A model generated the notes under the pieces. The model searched no databases and was not told where the DNA came from. It worked only from the letters and a program-made list of their open reading frames with translations. Below, piece by piece: positions 37,001 through 50,956 of a stretch of 64,000 nt of DNA (position 1 is its first letter; each line of letters opens with the position of its first letter). This DNA is from Glandiceps talaboti (taxonomy: Eukaryota; Hemichordata; Enteropneusta; Spengelidae). The translations under genes were made by a program, and so were the position numbers. The stretch is from contig NC_135566.1 of assembly GCF_964340395.1 (NCBI RefSeq), positions 6,739,001 to 6,803,000 of the forward strand. The letters are read 5' to 3'.

Positions 37001-38641
37001 GAGGCAGATTGCGACTCACGCCACAGACTTTAGAGGGGATGTGTCGAAATCCACCGGTGAGATCAATGTTGGTATACGACCTACATATCGTGAGTTCGTT
37101 CTTATTTGAAATTAGTAAATTTAAGCTACCTAGTGTGAATGGCAATGCAAATAAATCTCGAAAATACATCTGCGAATCCTTAGAGTTGGAAACATAAAAA
37201 GAGAAAATGATTACATCCAACAATTACAGAACAGTGCCGGCCCGATGTTTGCAAATATAAAACAGACGCCATTGAAAGCATAGATAAATGAAGAGCCAGT
37301 AAAATATTTAATGCATCCTTTTTTTTACTTTACCGTACATCGATCATAATATCTCTATTGATGCCACCTGAGAACCATGTGTAGGAATCAGACCCCTGGA
37401 TCCGGGAATATGTAATAGACCTTTGTCGGCGATAAAATATGTGACAATAAATCACGTAAGAGGGAATGAATTGCCAACATCAGCTGCGAATTTTATATCT
37501 GCGTACTGAAAGTAATAATACCGCGGTGTATCATAATCATGATGGAAGCCAGAACAATGGCGACGAGAGATTTGAGGAAGTTGTTGCGTACATTTTCTCA
37601 TTTATATACCGGTTACATTGGGAATGGATGTACAAGGAATTCAAATAATATTGTACATTTATTTCTATATTTGAATGTTACTGGTTCATTAATTCTAGGC
37701 CTTAAATTCAAAATAGTTGTCTGTAAAGTTCAGTTTTCGCATTGTATGATTCATTCAATATTATACTACAACGGAAAGCTTTCACCTAAACTAAGATTGA
37801 CACCGATGAAATCTGTTGTTGCGATATCTTTGAACAGACTTTGATTTAATTGTAATTGTACTTGCAGTATAAGGGTGGCGTTTCGGATTTGACTTCCATT
37901 GATTGTGCAGTGAACATTTTGGGGACCTCAAATGTATACACTAGCTCAGTGATTACAGGGATGATTATACTAGCCCAAAAGAGGCACTGATATCACTCAT
38001 TTGTATAATCTACCACGTATGTGCACATCGAACAACAGCCGTTTTAGTTTGTGTCTATCTAAGGAAAGTAAAAGCTCGATTTCCACAGTCTAGTAACATT
38101 GACAAAGCGGAATATGACAGTGTATTCGTGATTTTCAAAGTGACCCACAAATCCATTGTCCAGTACCAGTCAAAATCATGACTAAGTAATGTTCCTTTGT
38201 GTTTGTGTTTTTTGTTAGTATTGTATTTTTCTGTATTTTTTATTTATTTATTATTTTTTCTCTAATTTCTCATTATTAGTAGGATATGGTATAGATATTG
38301 CCTTATTATGAAGTCATTCCAAAATGCTGACTGCTATCAATTTGTTTACTCCCCACGTACAGTTAATATGAGGGAATCAGATAGACCGGCCAATTTAATT
38401 CAGAGATAAAACTAATAAATACACAATGCAGGTTAATACTTACCAGCCCAAAATATGCTAGATAAAGAAGGATAGTTTTCACTTTCCTATCATATAAAGT
38501 CTTACATCTCTCCGCTTCTTTACGTTTATGTTCGTCACTAGCCTCGAGATCCTTATCCAGGAGCAATTGTAACCCTGGCGACCGCGTCCCATTAATATTG
38601 TCTTCAAGGCTGCCTCTTAAGCTTCGTTTTTCCCAAATCAT
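34029..38641 (-). CDS. Gene F: MFSD4/SLC60-like 12-TM transporter, three coding exons
   Basis: Minus-strand exons are 38641-38444, 36198-35913 and 35371-34029 (198+286+1343 nt, 608 residues). Donors are GTAAGT (38443) and GTTAGT (35912); acceptors ATTACAG and TTTACAG. The start MIWEKRSL is the first in-frame ATG after a likely 5' UTR acceptor at 38734. Exon 1 has a charged tail and TM1 ending LLYLAYFGL. Exon 2 has IVGPSLMDLQ, TARSTG in TM2 and GACLDRIENH after it, features shared with gene G but not A-E. Exon 3 starts GVNVVCVDSW (GGN is GVN here), then TM5, an extracellular loop of about 150 residues with a basic KRRL patch, TM6-TM12, and a strongly acidic tail (SDDDEEDVDGDDE). Intron 1 is 2.2 kb, the longest in the array. 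Substrate unknown. Confidence 0.88.
36199..38443 (-). other. Intron 1 of gene F
   Basis: A 2,245-nt intron. Short frames (36957-37223, 37466-37844) have no domain and are not conserved in the other copies. No repeat of note. Confidence 0.7.
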
Positions 38642-38733
38642 CGTTGCGATGTTTTGTGATGGGTTTGCACTATTCGTTAAGTAAGTCAGCCTCGTGGAGA
38701 AAGGGGTGCATGTACCATGTACGTACGTCGTAC
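38642..38733 (-). other. Probable 5' UTR part of gene F exon 1
   Basis: Reading the minus strand, a pyrimidine-rich tract ends TTCGTTTCAG at 38734, followed by 92 nt without an in-frame ATG before the start codon. This suggests an upstream non-coding exon whose position I cannot place. Confidence 0.45.
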
Positions 38734-39253
38734 CTGAAACGAAGAAGAGAATGTATGCGATAACGTGTGACACCGTAACATCCGGGTACAACTAAAAACC
38801 AAACTGCTGACAACATTTCAGCTGCTGATATCAGATTGTGACGGATATGGCAATATCTTTTAATTACACAGACAGCACTGAGACCTGCGATGAACTTCCC
38901 ACGTAATTCATTATGACAGGGTTGTCGAGCGAGAAACATTGCGTGCCTATTAAAAAAGACTGATAACTGCTACTTAAAGAGTGAACAGAATGAGTTGAAT
39001 ATTTGAAAGCTATATTTTGATGACATACTAAATTATTCCATGAGGGAAATGAATTTTTCATGAGAATATACTTCTATAACGATTAGGACGATATTAACTA
39101 TTTGGCAATACTTTGTAGTATTAATAATTTTTAGTTGATGAAACAAGTCTTTGTAGAAGACACAACACTCCCCAAATATTTTACTTCTAATTGACCGAGT
39201 GATGACACGTGCGTACGTGCATGCATGCATACAAAACTGTCACTATACTGTAC

Positions 39254-39441
39254 CAATCTGATTAAAATCCGATGTGGTGAAAGCGGCGAGATGTCCTTAT
39301 TTACCTCTATTCATCGTGTTGTGACGTTTGTTTTGTGGGAAGGCGGCGATCACTCCGAACAAAACAAACGTCACAACACGATGAATAGAGGTAAATATGG
39401 ACATCTAGCCTCTTTCACCACATCGGATTTTAATCAGATTG
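39254..39441. repeat. Near-perfect 83-nt inverted repeat
   Basis: The left arm 39254-39336 and right arm 39359-39441 pair with about 3 mismatches; the loop is 22 nt (39337-39358). Ends read caatctgatt / aatcagattg, with a further 'tactgta' near each end. No coding content. Such arms would form a long hairpin in RNA or cruciform in DNA. Confidence 0.92.
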
Positions 39442-41073
39442 TATACTGTACCTACGTCGGATAACACTGACCAATTAACCGGCACAGTGTCTATTTATGA
39501 GCTGCTGACAATTTTAGCGAATATATCTTTGGTTTCTAAATGAAGAAAATATCCCAGTTGTAGCCAGTGACGTGCAAGTTTCAGAAGTCATGTAATTCTA
39601 ATTTAACAAGTTTCCATAGAAGAATCCCCCCCCCCTTCTGGGTACCCGAGGCTACATAAACTAACGAGTCACTGAACACATATGGTATATTTATATTATT
39701 TACATTGCATAGTTCGGCTGATATTTGAGATGAAGTTAATTGTGAGATTTGTAAACTAACATACTTCTTGTCATGACTGTGATGATCGATAGTTCCAGTA
39801 ATGATGGAAAAAATGTTTGACTTGTATTCAATGAATGCCATGAAAATGACAATTCCACAGTCTATGTATCAATGGTATCAGTTTAAAGATCAAGGTTAAG
39901 TCGACTTTTCTATACAGAATTGACAATATTTAACTGTCAATCAACGCAATTTCATGTGATTGAATGTCAAGTTTACAATTGTGCAATATGCGGTCTTTGC
40001 ATCATGAATAACTATAATATAATTATATACCTCTCCATAATCCGACATGTGCAAACACGACCTCGATTTTGACATTTGACCTTGACATAGAATGCCAAGG
40101 TCAAATGGGATAATCAGGACAGAAATTACCCGTCACTTGAATGGTCGTTTCTATGCTTGCTAATTGGAATAGTATTGTCAGGTGTGGATTTGTATAATCT
40201 ATCTGACTCCCTGGAGATTCAAAATGTAAATTAGTCTTCAATGCAATTATGAAGTGAATTATTATAACAGTGATACGTTTGGCTGCCAATGCGATCAGCG
40301 TTACATTATATCCTCATAAACTGAACTCTAATTACATTAGACTAACATATTTCAAATTATTGGATTTCAGTTACACGTACTTCATGCATGGTTTGTCATT
40401 TCTCCCCCATTTCCTCTGTCTACATGTGTCTTTGTCTCTATAGACTAAGTCAACCCCCGGCACTCTGTCTTGTTGTCTCGGCCGTCTGCGTATCTCTACC
40501 TATCTTTGTATATGACTCACTAGTATTAGATTGAAGTGCATTTCTCTCTGTTTCTTTCAGTTCATATCATCCATGTCTGTATCTCTGTCTGTTTCTGTCC
40601 CGGGTTTCCGTCATCTATCTCTGAATTTCTGTCTGTTGAACATCTGTGTTTGACGTTCTGTATGTTTTATGTCTGTCTGTGTCTGTCTGTGTGTCTGTCT
40701 ACCTCTGTGTCTGTCTGCCCCTCTCTGTATCTCTCTCTTGCTCCTCTGTCATCTCTATTGTTGTACAACCTTTAATTAAGTTCATATGTATACATTTCGT
40801 TATTTGTCACTTGGTCACATATCAAACAGTAAATCATCAAATCATCCATTTAATCTATGTTCTCAAAGTATATCATATATGTCATGTATCATTCACCGGA
40901 TACCATTTGATTACGTAGGTAATAAAGGCCACAATTCCTACATTGTTTCAGCAACCTTTCTAAATCAAATTTAAGCTAGTTTTATGGTGCATTAACGGTT
41001 GGTCACTATAAAATCTGTATCATTTACATTATGCTGAAAACGTCATTGAATAATTCATCACGTTCTCTATCGA

Positions 41074-41155
<82 letters not shown>
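41074..41155. repeat. AT microsatellite
   Basis: AT dinucleotides with one GT interruption near 41138. Confidence 0.97.
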
Positions 41156-41234
41156 GTCTATCTATCTATCAAATATATCTGTCTGTCTGTCTATCTGTCT
41201 ATATATCTATGTGTCTGTCTTCCTCTTTGGTTGG

Positions 41235-41339
<105 letters not shown>

Positions 41340-43286
41340 CCTCGCTATGTCATTATGCATTACCATGCGAGTTCTTCTTCGCTTAGCTATTGCTAATCAG
41401 GAACGCGTTGTTCGATTATAATAAATGTGGCCACCTATAAACGACATAAACGTACTTTTGAACTCATAGGAAAATGGGCGAACACATAAATCAACATTCA
41501 AATAGACAAACTCGTCATCCATAAACCATGATGTGCATTATATCAGCCGTGATGTTATATTAGCCGTTACAGACGATAAGACGGGTGACACGTCCGTCCA
41601 TAGATAATGCCTATCCTGCTAATGGTCTACACAACCTTTTGAATTCAAATAACTACAACCCATACAAATGATTTTATAAAAAAAATAACCAGCTCGCTTG
41701 CATGCCTCTTGCATTGTCATTCGGCTTAGAGCTGTATACCTTAGGGAAAGGATCTGTTTAAAAAAGCAGAATTTAAAATCGTAATTTGCTAATTAAAATC
41801 AAACCCTAGAGTGACTTCTATCAAATCAGTCGTGATAGTGTGTTGCCATGGCAACGTACATAGGCAATCCTTCAACTTCTTAATTGCCGAGGCCCAAAAG
41901 GGAGATTTTCTATTGTAGCAATGGTAAAAAAAGTGTTATTCAACTCAAACTATATCTCCGTTTTCCTTTTTTAATACAGATTTGCCACACTTGAAAAACA
42001 CTAGTGATATGTATCGCCACTTGAATTTTTAGAGTGACCACTAATACTCTAGTGGTCTGAAGTCGAATGGTTGCCACCATTGAATTCTAAAGTGTCGATG
42101 AACATACCGCTCTCTGTACATAATAATAATGTGTGTGGTAGTTAGTCTTACAAAGGAAAAAGTGATGGCTCCCCAGATATAGCATCAGAAACACTGAATA
42201 ACTAGATGTGTGTAGACAATATGTCAACACATACACAACACGAAACCCAAAAGACAATCGGATACGTTGTCACGTAAACATTAGGGTGGGATGGTAAACA
42301 ACATGAGCCATAAACTTAAACACGGAGACGTGAAATAAAGAGACATGTAATTGAAACTTACTTTCACTGGCCTTCTCCTTGTAATGGGTAATACATCTAT
42401 AACAGCGTTACAGATCCTATAAGATAGTCGTCATGGCAACAGGTGATATATATCAATACGACTTTTGTTGTTATCACGAGGAATATGCACGGAGCATCAT
42501 GATGTAATTGAAATGCGCATTTCAAACCATAGACGTTCTTTCCCTACTGCTTCCAGGCTCAGACAAACGTTGTAATGTGTTCGACGTAACGCTCCATTCG
42601 GGCCTCCTATGTGAAATTGATATGAAGTATAAGACGGGTTTTATTCATCATGTGGTCTTAATGAAAAGAACGTGACCTTTGACCACCTTCCAATAGCCAA
42701 TTAAATGAAGCAAGAGAGTATGAGGGTAACCTTACAGAAACCACCACCAATGCCAAACACATATACGTATGTACGTACGTACGTACGCCAATGCTTTTTC
42801 CTGATTACGCATGTTCTGTTTACAATCGATAGTTTTCACAGCTGTTTTTGGTCTGGAATGCCTACTGAACGTGCTTTCGTCATCATCACGGCGCATGCTG
42901 ATCCCATACGGTGTCAAAACAAAATATGACATTATCCGCTGTAGAGGTCAGAGATGCCGTGAGAAATCGTCAACATTTGAACTAAGTTCCGGAGTATTTT
43001 AACGACTTTGGTGAAAAGCATTAAACTTTCTAATGATGTGTGGTTATGTGAAATAATAATTCATATGGAAGTTCGGTTATTGACAGCAGTGTTTTGTATT
43101 TTAAAAGAAAAAAAATAGGGGATGTTTCCCATCACACTAAAACATCTTCAGGAGTTGGCTAAGAAAATTTACAACAACGCAATGGTCGACTTTTGTTAGA
43201 GTTTACTGACAGTTATTCTTTTCATCGGTCTATTTTATCCATAAGTAATACAGTAATGGGTTAAAATCATGAATCATGAGGGACAC

Positions 43287-44272
43287 TGATTTTTGGGTGC
43301 GGACCCAATTTGATTTTATATATTGCACCACACTATGTGTACTGCTACACAATCATGTTTATTCATAGGAGATTCAATACTGTGTGTGGTGTACGATATT
43401 TATAAGATCACGTCCTTCTATCTAACAAAACACCAACATCACTAAAAGGTTTCTTCTCATGACCTATTTCCGCGAAATAAAATTTGTGTCGAGTCAGGCG
43501 ACCAATTTATTCAACTTAACTGGCTTCCATTGTAATTGTCAGGGGAATACAAAGTAGTTCAAATTCGGAGGCCAAGTTTCAGAACAAAGGTGTTATTCCA
43601 GTGAATAAAAATATATTCAAGTTTTGTGAATCCTGTGTTTCAATATAATGACTACAACTTCTGTGACGACCTTGACATTCTTTTTACAAGGCTAATGCCA
43701 ATGTCAAGGTAAAGTTATATTATGACAAGCTAAATCCTGGACGGATTGTTGAAAACACGAAATGGTGTTATGTGTATGATAATCGTTGAAAACATTGTAC
43801 ACCCTTGAGAATGTATTCAGACTAAGTTAATCACACTTCAGTGATACACTACACAAACTGTTCTAGAAATAATGATTTAGATTTTTCAAATGAAAGAACT
43901 TAACTAGGCCAAGGACAACGCCGATCAGCGAGTGCATTCTCAAGAACACAGTAAAAGACAGCGGTGCCATGTTTTCATTGCTTATGTCTCTTTTGTGCCA
44001 GATTCAATGCTGCAACAGGAACTCTCTTTTTTGAAAATGTTTTGTTAGGCACAGTAACTTACTCGTACTATCGTACACACAGTATTGCATCACCTATGGT
44101 AGGCTTGGTTACCCAGACTCTCGCCGCTGGGGGCTCTGCCTACGAGACCTCCCCGGCGGCGAGAATCTGGGTAACCGAGACTGCACTCATGGGAAATTGG
44201 TAGATGTCGTTTTGTAGCTGTATACACGAGAAATCAAATCAAATTAATATTTGGGTCCGCACCCACAAATCA
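43287..44272. mobile_element. Candidate non-autonomous DNA element with ~21-bp terminal inverted repeats
   Basis: The left end TGATTTTTGGGTGCGGACCCA (43287-43307, quoted in part as tttgggtgcggaccca) is nearly the exact inverse of 44252-44272 (tgggtccgcacccacaaa). One mismatch is visible in the 21-nt core. Total length is about 986 bp. No transposase frame inside. A strong hairpin (44107-44176) sits near the right end. Target-site duplication not clear. Confidence 0.55.
44107..44176. repeat. GC-rich hairpin
   Basis: GGTTACCCAGACTCTCGCCG (44107 on) pairs with CGGCGAGAATCTGGGTAACC (ending 44176), one or two mismatches in 26 nt, with an 18-nt loop. Much more GC-rich than its surroundings. Confidence 0.85.
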
Positions 44273-45457
44273 ACACTCTCAACGGCGATCACGACTTCAA
44301 CCTGTTTCTGTACTGCTTGTGGATAATATCGACCACTTATTAACATGTACAGTGTTTGATTATTTTAACAATTTGCAGTGAATATATTGTAGTTGTCTGA
44401 TCGATTTTTAGTGAATACATCTTTGGTTATTTGATGAAAAAATGTCCCAGTTGCAAAAGTGCAGGTTTAACAGACCGAGCCGACAGAACTGAAAGTTGAA
44501 ATTTCTTGCGTAGGTAGACTGCCATTCTCACCAAACCACACAGACAAGGAAACTCTGTGACCCGACATACCCCTTTAAATAAGCCAGTACTGATTGTACA
44601 TGAGGGCGCAATTCAACAACTTCCGTTTACTGGGGTTGGGGGGGGGGCATCAAACATGGCGATTTCTGATTGGTGGTAGCAAAGTCTACACATTAAACCA
44701 TGTCCCTAATCAAGATTACAGTCTATACACTTATTTAAGTATCTTTCGAAACGCTCTGCCGAGATGGCACTTAATATTTCACAGACTATATTCTTACAAA
44801 ACAAGTAATATAGAGAAAACAGAAGCCAGGTGCATCGTAATGAGTAAAACACAGGATGTCACTCGCCATTTGTATCAGCATATTCAAAGAGTACAACGCA
44901 AACAGACAAAAATCAAACGTTCATAAGTCTATTTTATATAATCGTCAGAACTGTGGCATGGCAACTACAGACCTATAAAAAAAGAACGAGTAATTCCTGT
45001 ATAGGTTATTGTATTTCCGACTAACCAATGACGGATATGAAATGATTCTTGGGGACAATCACAGCATCAAACCTCGAGGTGGCGTTTATCCGGATAAACT
45101 TGAATGGCGCATTCGGAGAACGCCTTTAATTTTCATTTATATATTGTCTTTAGTATTCTACATGTTCGGTATCCAAATTTCTGACGACATTTGATTACTG
45201 ACAGTTTGCGATTCATTTCTCTGAATCATCTCATATCATCACAAAATTGTCTCATCACAAAATCGATACCTGCTTTACTCGTCTATCGCTTATCGTTCGT
45301 GCTTGAACTAATATTTCTCACCATGGATATATATGTATGCGTGTTATGGTGTCAGTAAAGTATTAGTTTGCAGGGGTCAATAATGCAGGGACCTGGCTGT
45401 GGCCTTTCAGTTGTTTACTAGAATTTAGGGCAGAGGCAATGTCCTCAAATTTTACCA

Positions 45458-45458
<1 letters not shown>

Positions 45459-45524
<66 letters not shown>

Positions 45525-45553
45525 TGACGACGACGACGACGACGACGACGACG
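45459..45553. repeat. GAT/GAC trinucleotide repeat
   Basis: GAT units (45459-45494), GATGAC hexamers, then pure GAC to 45553. Confidence 0.97.
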
Positions 45554-45627
45554 GTAGCTGAACACATTAGTTATATACATCAAAAAACCTGATGTTATAT
45601 GACTTATTCGACCGCATTGATGTGTGT

Positions 45628-45629
45628 AC

Positions 45630-45693
<64 letters not shown>
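45628..45693. repeat. TA/TG microsatellite
   Basis: A short TA run followed by about 26 TG units. Confidence 0.96.
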
Positions 45694-45696
<3 letters not shown>

Positions 45697-48600
45697 GTTC
45701 CATCGTGAGTAAACAGATCATTTATTGAATTCAAATACATGTTTGGCAGAGTTCTACTAGATAGTTATAATGCGTTACTATAAACACTTCAAAATACACA
45801 CAGAATGCGTGTTATGTTATGTACATGTATGCTATCAGTAAACACTTTATCAGATGAGTTTTAATCTTTACAAATCAATCAAACCGATATATCAATTTCA
45901 GGGGAGACCTGTCGAGAGGGCACAATTTTACTTTTGATTTATCGTCGCGTTGAAATATTTGTGTCCTTAGCAGGACGTTTTCCTCATTAGGAGTTGACAG
46001 GATCAGTTTAAAGTGTGGCTGATAACGACAACTTTCTAAAAATAGCACATTTTATTATCGGTGGAAAAGCAGTTCACCATTCTATTGCCTATCATGAATC
46101 AAGAATAGATCGGAAGACAATAGAATTGTTACATTGGGTCGGGCTTTTTTCACCCGTTCAATTAATTTGTTGAAACCATAATGCTCGATGTTTTACTACA
46201 TACAATGGGAATCCGTTGAGTAGATTCAAATTATCGTCTGCCTCGACAAAAATCTTACCGAAATTGCTACATTTTATCGTCTGGCTCCAAAAAAATCTGA
46301 ATAACATTGCTAAATTGTATCGTCCAGCGTAACAAAAATCTCTTCTCATCACCAGGTATGACAAAACATTTACCAACAATGGCAACATTGTTATACTTTT
46401 CTTTGAGTGAGCTACCATTACGTCGCCAAATCGAGTTTTTCAGGCGTGTCGATAAGTTGTAGTTACAAAATGTGCTTCAATTGGTATCATGACAACCGAT
46501 AACATGTAGCAATGTTAGTGAGAATTTTGTTGATCCAAAGGACGTTTTAATTCAACTTAACTAGATTTCATTGTATTGTATATCATTTCGAGAAATGAAC
46601 TGGATTGCAGTGGTGTTACAAAAATTTATAATATATATCTAATTTTTGCTGAATAACGAAAGTCGATAAAAAATTACTAACAATTTCTACTAGTGTGGCT
46701 TTACTTTAGTATGCGGGCCGAAGACTGAAAACTCCTCTTATAGCTACGGATTTGAAAGACGTATTAGGTTTCTGTTTGTTTTATTATGATAAGCACCGAT
46801 AATACTAGTATTTGATTCATGTCAACAACTCGAGAGTGAAAGCAATATGACCTTAGGCGGGTCGTTGCCCAGAAGCTAATGTTGTCTTTACCCAATTCAA
46901 CTCAACTCGACCTGAATTGACCGCACTCAAGAGAAAATGAAACTCAAGATGAAGTATCACCTCAACCGTATTGCATTATGAGGTAATGATTTAACAAGTT
47001 TAAGGTGTGGAAAACACCCAAGCAAAGTTTAGATTACTAGTTACTACCACTAAATCCAATTGAGTGCAAAAATGGGTCAGTGTTGAAATCACTACTACTG
47101 CTGCTGCTGCGAGTGGTGGTGGTGGGCTACAATACATGCACATCGCCTCGCCACGTCTGCTTTCAGTTGTCGTTAAAAAGAGAGAAGTCCGAACTTTCGT
47201 GACAGTGTCGCAAAGTTCTGCAAGTTAACAATAAACGATTAACTGACCTTTTATATCAATTACACGATGATAACAGCAACCCCGATGTGATGACGTTCAT
47301 TTTTGGGACTGGTGTATTGTTGTGTATTTCAATATAAACCTGATTCTATAACGCATCCAGCTATTTGCTATTTACGGCTTTGTAATTTGTACACTCGACC
47401 GTAAAATGTCAATGCGCATGGCTTCAATTCACCACTCTGGTCTAATATGTGTATTCTATAGTTAGAGATACGCCCATCATTGAGAAGTAGGGTCAGCCTC
47501 CACAGCAGACAAAGGAAGACGGTACAGATTTAAATCTAGTACATTAACACATACGTACAATCCAAGGGTCACTATATAACGTACCAAGATATCAAAATAC
47601 GAACATCTACATTAAGCGCTTTCAACAACTTTAATACTAATCTTTTCTCCATGTAGAATTCCTGCTGGCTGAAGTATTTTTCACTCTTGCGGTGTTTGTG
47701 CATCATAGAGATTGCACAAATACCAGTTCAAATTTCATTTCCAGAAGTTCAGTTTGAAATTTAAAAAAATACATGAACGCGATAGCAGACTCTGTTGTAA
47801 CGCCATGTGGTAGTCCACAGTTTTGAGATGAATGCATATCTATAGAAGCCTTTTCCCCCAACATTCAAAATATTTTTAATGAACATTTTTACTACACAAA
47901 AACAATATTATAACTATTCATAAATAGACGTGTTATAGCATAATGTAATTGACTTTGGTATTATTAATTCAGTGTTCTATTTGACATGTTTATCGTTCAT
48001 ATGGGATGAGGTAAGAGTTTGTTAAGTTTTATCATCCCTAAAGGGTATTCTTGGGTTTGAAGTCTGAAAGGTTACGAACAAGTACGCAATTTCTATCTAG
48101 AGTTACTACGTTTCAACTTTATTACGAATGAAATGAGCTGGATAGATGAGTCTACATACGTCTATCTTTAACCTCTGATAGCGGGAAACTTCAAAACTGT
48201 CGAAAGCTTGAATAGAATAAGTTATGGAACAGAAACATCAACTTGACACAGAATGACAATAATGATAATGTGCATGTTGTTTATTCATTCATTCGTTACC
48301 CAAGAGCCTCAACCCATAAATGTGTGACGTCAACTTTATGCCTTTAGTCGCTGTATCGTTATCAACGAAGTGACAATTTGTAAATCACCGTAAACAAGTG
48401 ATTTATAAATTCCAATTTACGGCGAGGGGTCACACATTTACGTCAATTGGCACAATGAGTTATGATAAATGAAAGTGCTGAGTTGCATATTGATACCCTT
48501 GGCTGGTTCCAAGCGGAGTGTGACATTGTAAACTATATAATGATTGACCTTGATTACTTCCTTTTCTAAACATTATATTTTTAAGTTTATAGGATTTAAA

Positions 48601-48711
48601 AGAGTGAGATTGATATAACGGAAAATCAAAAGTTCATCAGCTTTTGTTGTTCGTAGAGAAAACGCATGTACCGGCAATTCTTCGCCTTACTGCTTGTTTT
48701 GTTTTATTTAT

Positions 48712-48792
48712 TGTGTTTGTGTTTGTGTTTGTGTTTGTGTTTGTGTTTGTGTTTGTGTTTGTGTTTGTGTTTGTGTTTGTGTTTGTGTTTGT
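48712..48792. repeat. GTGTTT hexamer repeat
   Basis: About 13 perfect copies of a TTTGTG hexamer, then degenerating into CTGTGT and GC units. Confidence 0.97.
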
Positions 48793-49644
48793 GTCTGTGT
48801 CTGTATCTGTGTCTGTGTGCGCGCGCGTGCGGATGAGTGTCTGTATTTGTTCGTGTACGTGCATGTGTATGAACGCATTGAAAATACAACGTAGACGTCG
48901 AATGTCCTGTCCTGTGAGTTCATATTTGCGTGTAGCAACATTCAAACTCTACAAACTCTCTGTACAAGTGCGTAATTCTTACATGTATGATTAGGAATTG
49001 TTTTTTATCATGTATGTAGGTATGTACGTAAGTACGTACGTATATATATGGATGTGCACGTATGGGATTCATTAGTTTAGATCAGTTACACAAAGTGAAG
49101 GATAGTGTGCGGTACATAAGTCACATTATGTATAGTCAGTGGAGAATATTCCCCCCGCCGTCTATAAACAAATAGAGTCACATATTCCCATATTTGTGAG
49201 ACCAGTATTAAAAATTAAACGTAACAGACCAACTTGAAGAACTATATTTATAAGATTCCTTGCTTGATGACTGATCAATGAAGTTAAGTACATCAGTCAT
49301 TTGAGCATTAGTAATTTCGACAGGTACTATTTGCTGTTCTGACCTAACATTCATTCTCAAAGAACACGATAGAAGATCAAAAGAAAGGGTAAACTCACCT
49401 GTCATCCAAAATGAATGCTGCCGCTAATAAATATCGAATTCAAATAACTGCCGCTTCGGTAGTTATTCATTCAATCTTCTACTGTTAATGCGAGACGACA
49501 TCGATAGAAGTATATACACCACAGCTCTGAGTGGATGTTATTTAAAGGGAAATAATATATAAGGACCTTCATAATATGTAATGTTATAAATCTTGTATTG
49601 TTTTGGGAGTAATATGTTGTTGTCTAAGTACGATTACAGTAACA

Positions 49645-49776
49645 ACATACATACATACATACATACATGCATACATACATACATACATACATACATACAT
49701 ACATACATACATACATACATACATACATACATACATACATACATACATACACATACATACATACATACATACATAC
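49645..49776. repeat. CATA tetranucleotide repeat
   Basis: About 32 CATA units with a few single interruptions. Confidence 0.97.
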
Positions 49777-50956
49777 AACGGATTTGTTGAACTGTTTTAT
49801 TTTTGTCTGGTGTTATCGGTACATTTTAAATACATTATCGGTTATAGTTACTACTATAGTACAGGCACTTGAACCCATATCTATGAAAATATGAATACAA
49901 TAGTATAGTGTACACCTCTATAGTGTCAGTGTCTATCTTTGAAAGTAACAGAAGAGCATGTACGGCAAAAAGTATCCTGTCGTCTGCACCATTTTTTCAA
50001 ACCCCTCTCTCTCCGTTAAATTCAACAAATATGGCGATAACACCATGCTTTCTAGAAACCAACACACATATATTTAATAAGACCTACCATCAATGGTCAA
50101 GTATTTCACGGGAAGGTGTAAATTTTGGAGACTTTTTCCGTACGACTGTCACGAAATACGGACGAAACACGGTAGTTGACAATTCACTCTTGACCTCTCA
50201 AGTCAGGTCACACAATCACGTCGCTGACTGGTGAATGACACCCACCACCACCACCAACCTACCCCCATATGACTCAAACGATCGTGTACAAGTTGTCGCC
50301 TGCGTAGGTCATGAGAATGTAGATAAAACTCAGCACTGGCTGCATCTATTTTTTCATTGTATATTAGTTCATTACTTATGGAAAGATATTTTATCTGTCA
50401 GTGAGTGGTCGATTGTATCCATAGGTATTGAAGTGACAGATACTGAGCGAAAGCATGGTTGTCCATCCATAACCTTGTTAGTTTGACTTGCCTTGACACC
50501 TGTATATGGTAGTGCTTATATATTCAATGTCGATGCATAAGCTAGCTAGTTTATACACTTTTGGTCACAGCGATTCACTATGCATCCTTTCACAGAGTGG
50601 TCTCGTCGACGATTTCGTTCTGTGTGCGAATTCAACATGTTTTGTTCGATAGAGGAGCTGGTCCGTAGCATAAAATATAAATTCATAATGAATTCTTACC
50701 GTGTTATGTGTATAGCTTCACACACAAGTTTACCTATGGATGATTTAAAACACCTCGGGTGTACGATTTCGAGAAGTAAGTCGCTATATCTAAGAAAACA
50801 GTTTTAAAAAATACCACCAATGGCGTTGTAGCACAACTGTAGTTTTTAAAAATGTTTATCCATATGCTAGTCTATGCTAACAATAGGTGTTTATTTGCTG
50901 AATAACTATCCAGTTGCCTATCCAACCATGTTGCTATCTTTACGATAAATGCTATC

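Larger units (their letters stand above)
44273..48711. other. Intergenic, no gene seen
   Basis: Frames at 44594-44926 and 45009-45194 have no recognisable domain. Contains the trinucleotide and TG microsatellites listed separately, and a weak inverted repeat around 48312-48455 (aaatgtgtgac / gtcacacattta). Confidence 0.5.

Noticed and set aside
44594-45194. Two plus-strand frames of 110 and 61 residues
   Set aside because: No domain, no splice context, no similarity to each other or to the array genes.
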